DNA from: an uncultured Lachnospiraceae bacterium
GTDB taxonomy: Bacteria; Bacillota; Clostridia; Lachnospirales; Lachnospiraceae
DNA: 22,022 nt
Direction: 5' to 3'
Assembly: GCA_947628025.1 (NCBI GenBank)
Contig: CANQYH010000016.1
Coordinates: 1 to 22,022, forward strand
The notes below the pieces were generated by a model that saw only the letters and a program-made list of their open reading frames with translations, made no database searches and had not been told where the DNA came from. Shown piece after piece: positions 21,401 through 22,022 of the stretch (position 1 is its first letter; each line of letters opens with the position of its first letter). A program made the translations under genes and the position numbers.

Positions 21401-22022
21401 ACCCGCGTCTTTTCATCCTCGATCCGCAGCTCCTGCAGCGCCGCTTCTCCCCACTGGTAAGAAACGTCCCGGTTGTCCGCCGAAAACTCAAAGGAATAGA
21501 CCCGCGTATTCACGGCATATCCTTCCGGCGGCAGGATCTCGCGGACATGATAAACATAGGGCACGATCTGTCCCATTTCATCCGCCGCGCCGACAGGGAG
21601 CCCGGAGACTACCGCAGTGCCTCCGAGATCGCTGCACAGCCTGGTCAGCACCGGTTCCGTCAGATTCGGCTGAGCGTAGGCGGTTATCTCAAAGACTGCT
21701 CCCGTCAGCGGCTTTCCTCCTGCGTCCGTTTTTTCGATGCGGAGCGTCCCCTCCGCAGGTACGTCGGATACTCGCAGGATCCGCACCATATCCTCCTGGC
21801 GGTACTCAAATTGAACCGGCTGGAACGCAGTGTAATAGTCCGGGCTTTCCGCCTCGACCAGCCAGTAGGTCCCGTCCGGCAGCCGCTCAAGCATATGGGG
21901 CTTTAGAGCCCCCTCTTCATACCCCTGGGGGATCCTGCCGTTGATCCGGTCCAGCTCCGTATAGACTCCGTCCCGTCCGCTGCCCAACTGAGCGGCCAGA
22001 TGCTCTTCATCCTGTACCAGGC
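18418..22022 (-). CDS. Large SpaA/Cna-B-repeat surface protein fused to a second exported membrane protein (5' end beyond right edge)
   Basis: 1200 codons are visible, open to the right edge, so the start is missing. Numbering the fragment: residues about 40-690 are repeated SpaA/Cna-B-like beta domains with openings such as LRIEKTDAGGKPLTGAVFEI, IVSKTESLTGGPLPGARLQI and VRKTDITGTEEVPGAKLQI and closings such as APAGYGYAEDI; two related inserts carry YSDGS motifs. A proline-glutamate stalk (PPETIPE-type) follows, then the sorting motif TPDTG at 768-772, a hydrophobic helix and KGKKKK. Instead of ending, the frame continues into a signal-peptide-like helix closing AWA-AET, about 300 residues of a beta-rich domain of unknown family, an acidic proline stalk (EAETEPEPAAEELPPEPE) and a C-terminal helix with a basic tail (LLRRARRVEQRR). 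Isopeptide-stabilised adhesin or pilin roles are typical of SpaA proteins; the substrate is unknown. Confidence 0.82.
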   Translation of the reverse strand, partial: LVQDEEHLAAQLGSGRDGVYTELDRINGRIPQGYEEGALKPHMLERLPDGTYWLVEAESPDYYTAFQPVQFEYRQEDMVRILRVSDVPAEGTLRIEKTDAGGKPLTGAVFEITAYAQPNLTEPVLTRLCSDLGGTAVVSGLPVGAADEMGQIVPYVYHVREILPPEGYAVNTRVYSFEFSADNRDVSYQWGEAALQELRIEDEKTRVVLYKKELVSLGGRQMEGVFVEGAELAVYRVAGIGESGEYVYDPNHPAERWTTPADENGHVLEGLVAGQTYILMELKVPAGYEPMRPVVFTLSEDGKRIQTIGDRTAAVTVHDLYSLTLRGRYAVKTEITATDEAGRETAVWVATGEGRVLTEQDGFLEDGLYMFTERTLYSDGSREITGRVLKRVHLGEQGYAAGDRAPRTVSLRLTGPDGSVLAEFVPTGEKPDLTVGEKQTEPELLSPKTKYQLLETTVYSDGSSREHVLFAFETGEDGAVHGIVGYDARQRLIVSKTESLTGGPLPGARLQILDEEGNIVEEWISGGDGYEVKAALDPDVAYRLHEAAPPDGYAYSGDMGFILGNESGELQAVMEDRPTRVSVRKTDITGTEEVPGAKLQILDREEHIIEEWVSGREAHEITGKLKAGETYILREIYAPAGYGYAEDIEFSVSLDGRIDQVVMKDEKLPPETPPEETETLPETIPETPPETVPETPPETIPEIPPETRPELPPETSPDVPVPEEPVPRARAVVRAEYRPLELLEADAAPLGGPRIYDRQSGPESLSYTPDTGDANAGAGILAWLTALGSFAAMLFLGGRILKGKKKKTAGVLLAAAGLTLAIAGAAWAAETDSLRETWTAESDLVLNDEAGAPVPDGTVRMTDAGELARAEMPPQESAFAESEWTEPAAQEETVRITVQFDPFAGTWAEAPEDRRPPQTYTLDGETYELRSSQQISVTLPQTVRYAQETVRYEGVENASALPGEHTVLVTDDETGLRGEAVLPAAEITYSNWRWVPGFRFPITVEGYGNDSYELGDTLVPAREEEPFSGYESELLELIGVDPAYYRIDHTNWTSDPWITDEGTVCRQATAEGQMYVADVDVTYGGQAVLGPAEGIAWQAVYERTLPPPVTEAETEPEPAAEELPPEPESVVEVIVPSAEPVAELPVPQANLLEDLLVWFRKLSSTTKTVVGLGLFLLPLCWLLLRRARRVEQRRTAGEQA
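19618..19632 (-). promoter_or_regulatory. Possible internal ribosome binding site and TTG start
   Basis: An AGGGGG (19633-19628 on the minus strand) lies seven bases before an in-frame TTG (19620-19618). Initiation there would give a 400-residue protein opening with KGKKKK and a hydrophobic signal-peptide-like helix. It would allow the second half to be made on its own. Confidence 0.35.
19621..19719 (-). other. Sortase-type cell-wall sorting signal located inside the coding region
   Basis: TPDTG (19719-19705), a hydrophobic stretch GILAWLTALGSFAAMLFLG and a basic GRILKGKKKK. This is the normal three-part sorting signal, with T-P in place of the L-P of LPXTG, but it normally ends a protein and here does not. 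Confidence 0.7.
19850..20017 (-). repeat. Proline-rich stalk repeats (PETPPETIPE type)
   Basis: Degenerate tandem codon repeats encoding alternating PET, PPET and IPE units, about 55 residues between the last SpaA-like domain and the sorting signal. Such segments span the peptidoglycan in cell-wall-anchored proteins. Confidence 0.8.

Overview
The window looks like chromosomal DNA of a GC-rich Firmicute, most likely a gut member of the Lachnospiraceae or a close relative. This is inferred from gene content (HelD, a CIRCE-like box at clpB, rubrerythrin, a GH31 enzyme resembling the Blautia/Ruminococcus obeum isomaltase, a SpaA-type surface protein), from strong AGGAGG-type ribosome binding sites and from AT-rich sigma-A promoters. 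No rRNA, tRNA, insertion sequence, integrase or CRISPR array was recognised. Most genes are on the minus strand.

Layout, left to right. 1-182: 5' part of a TetR-family regulator with its promoter and a palindromic operator. 613-5652: the chaperone/disaggregase ClpB (with a CIRCE-like HrcA site on its promoter) and, upstream of it, the RNA-polymerase-associated helicase HelD. 5736-6324: an AT-rich patch with a promoter driving a two-part hairpin, then a RelB/DinJ-type antitoxin whose YafQ-type toxin survives only as a 23-residue stub. 6344-11514: an ABC exporter-like pair, an ATPase overlapping a 1491-residue FtsX-type permease that carries an approximately 700-residue heptad-repeat helical region. 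11775-12645: a small XRE regulator followed by rubrerythrin (oxidative stress). 12922-18161: carbohydrate and alarmone genes, namely a GH31 alpha-glucosidase, a small HD-domain alarmone hydrolase-like protein, a plus-strand membrane-anchored protein of unknown function, and the 4-alpha-glucanotransferase MalQ. 18418-22022: the C-terminal 1200 residues of a very large surface protein with SpaA/Cna-B-like repeats, a proline-rich stalk and a TPDTG sorting signal, which then continues in frame into a second signal-peptide-like segment, another exported domain and a C-terminal membrane anchor.

Functional themes are protein and transcription quality control (ClpB, HelD), envelope (FtsX/ABC, SpaA protein, anchored protein), alpha-glucan use (GH31 and MalQ) and stress (rubrerythrin, HD hydrolase). 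The most unusual items are the permease whose predicted helical spike has its only two prolines at its exact midpoint, suggesting an antiparallel hairpin, and the surface protein that looks like two separately exported proteins joined through a sorting signal. The toxin stub and the self-contained hairpin transcription unit beside it are smaller points of interest.
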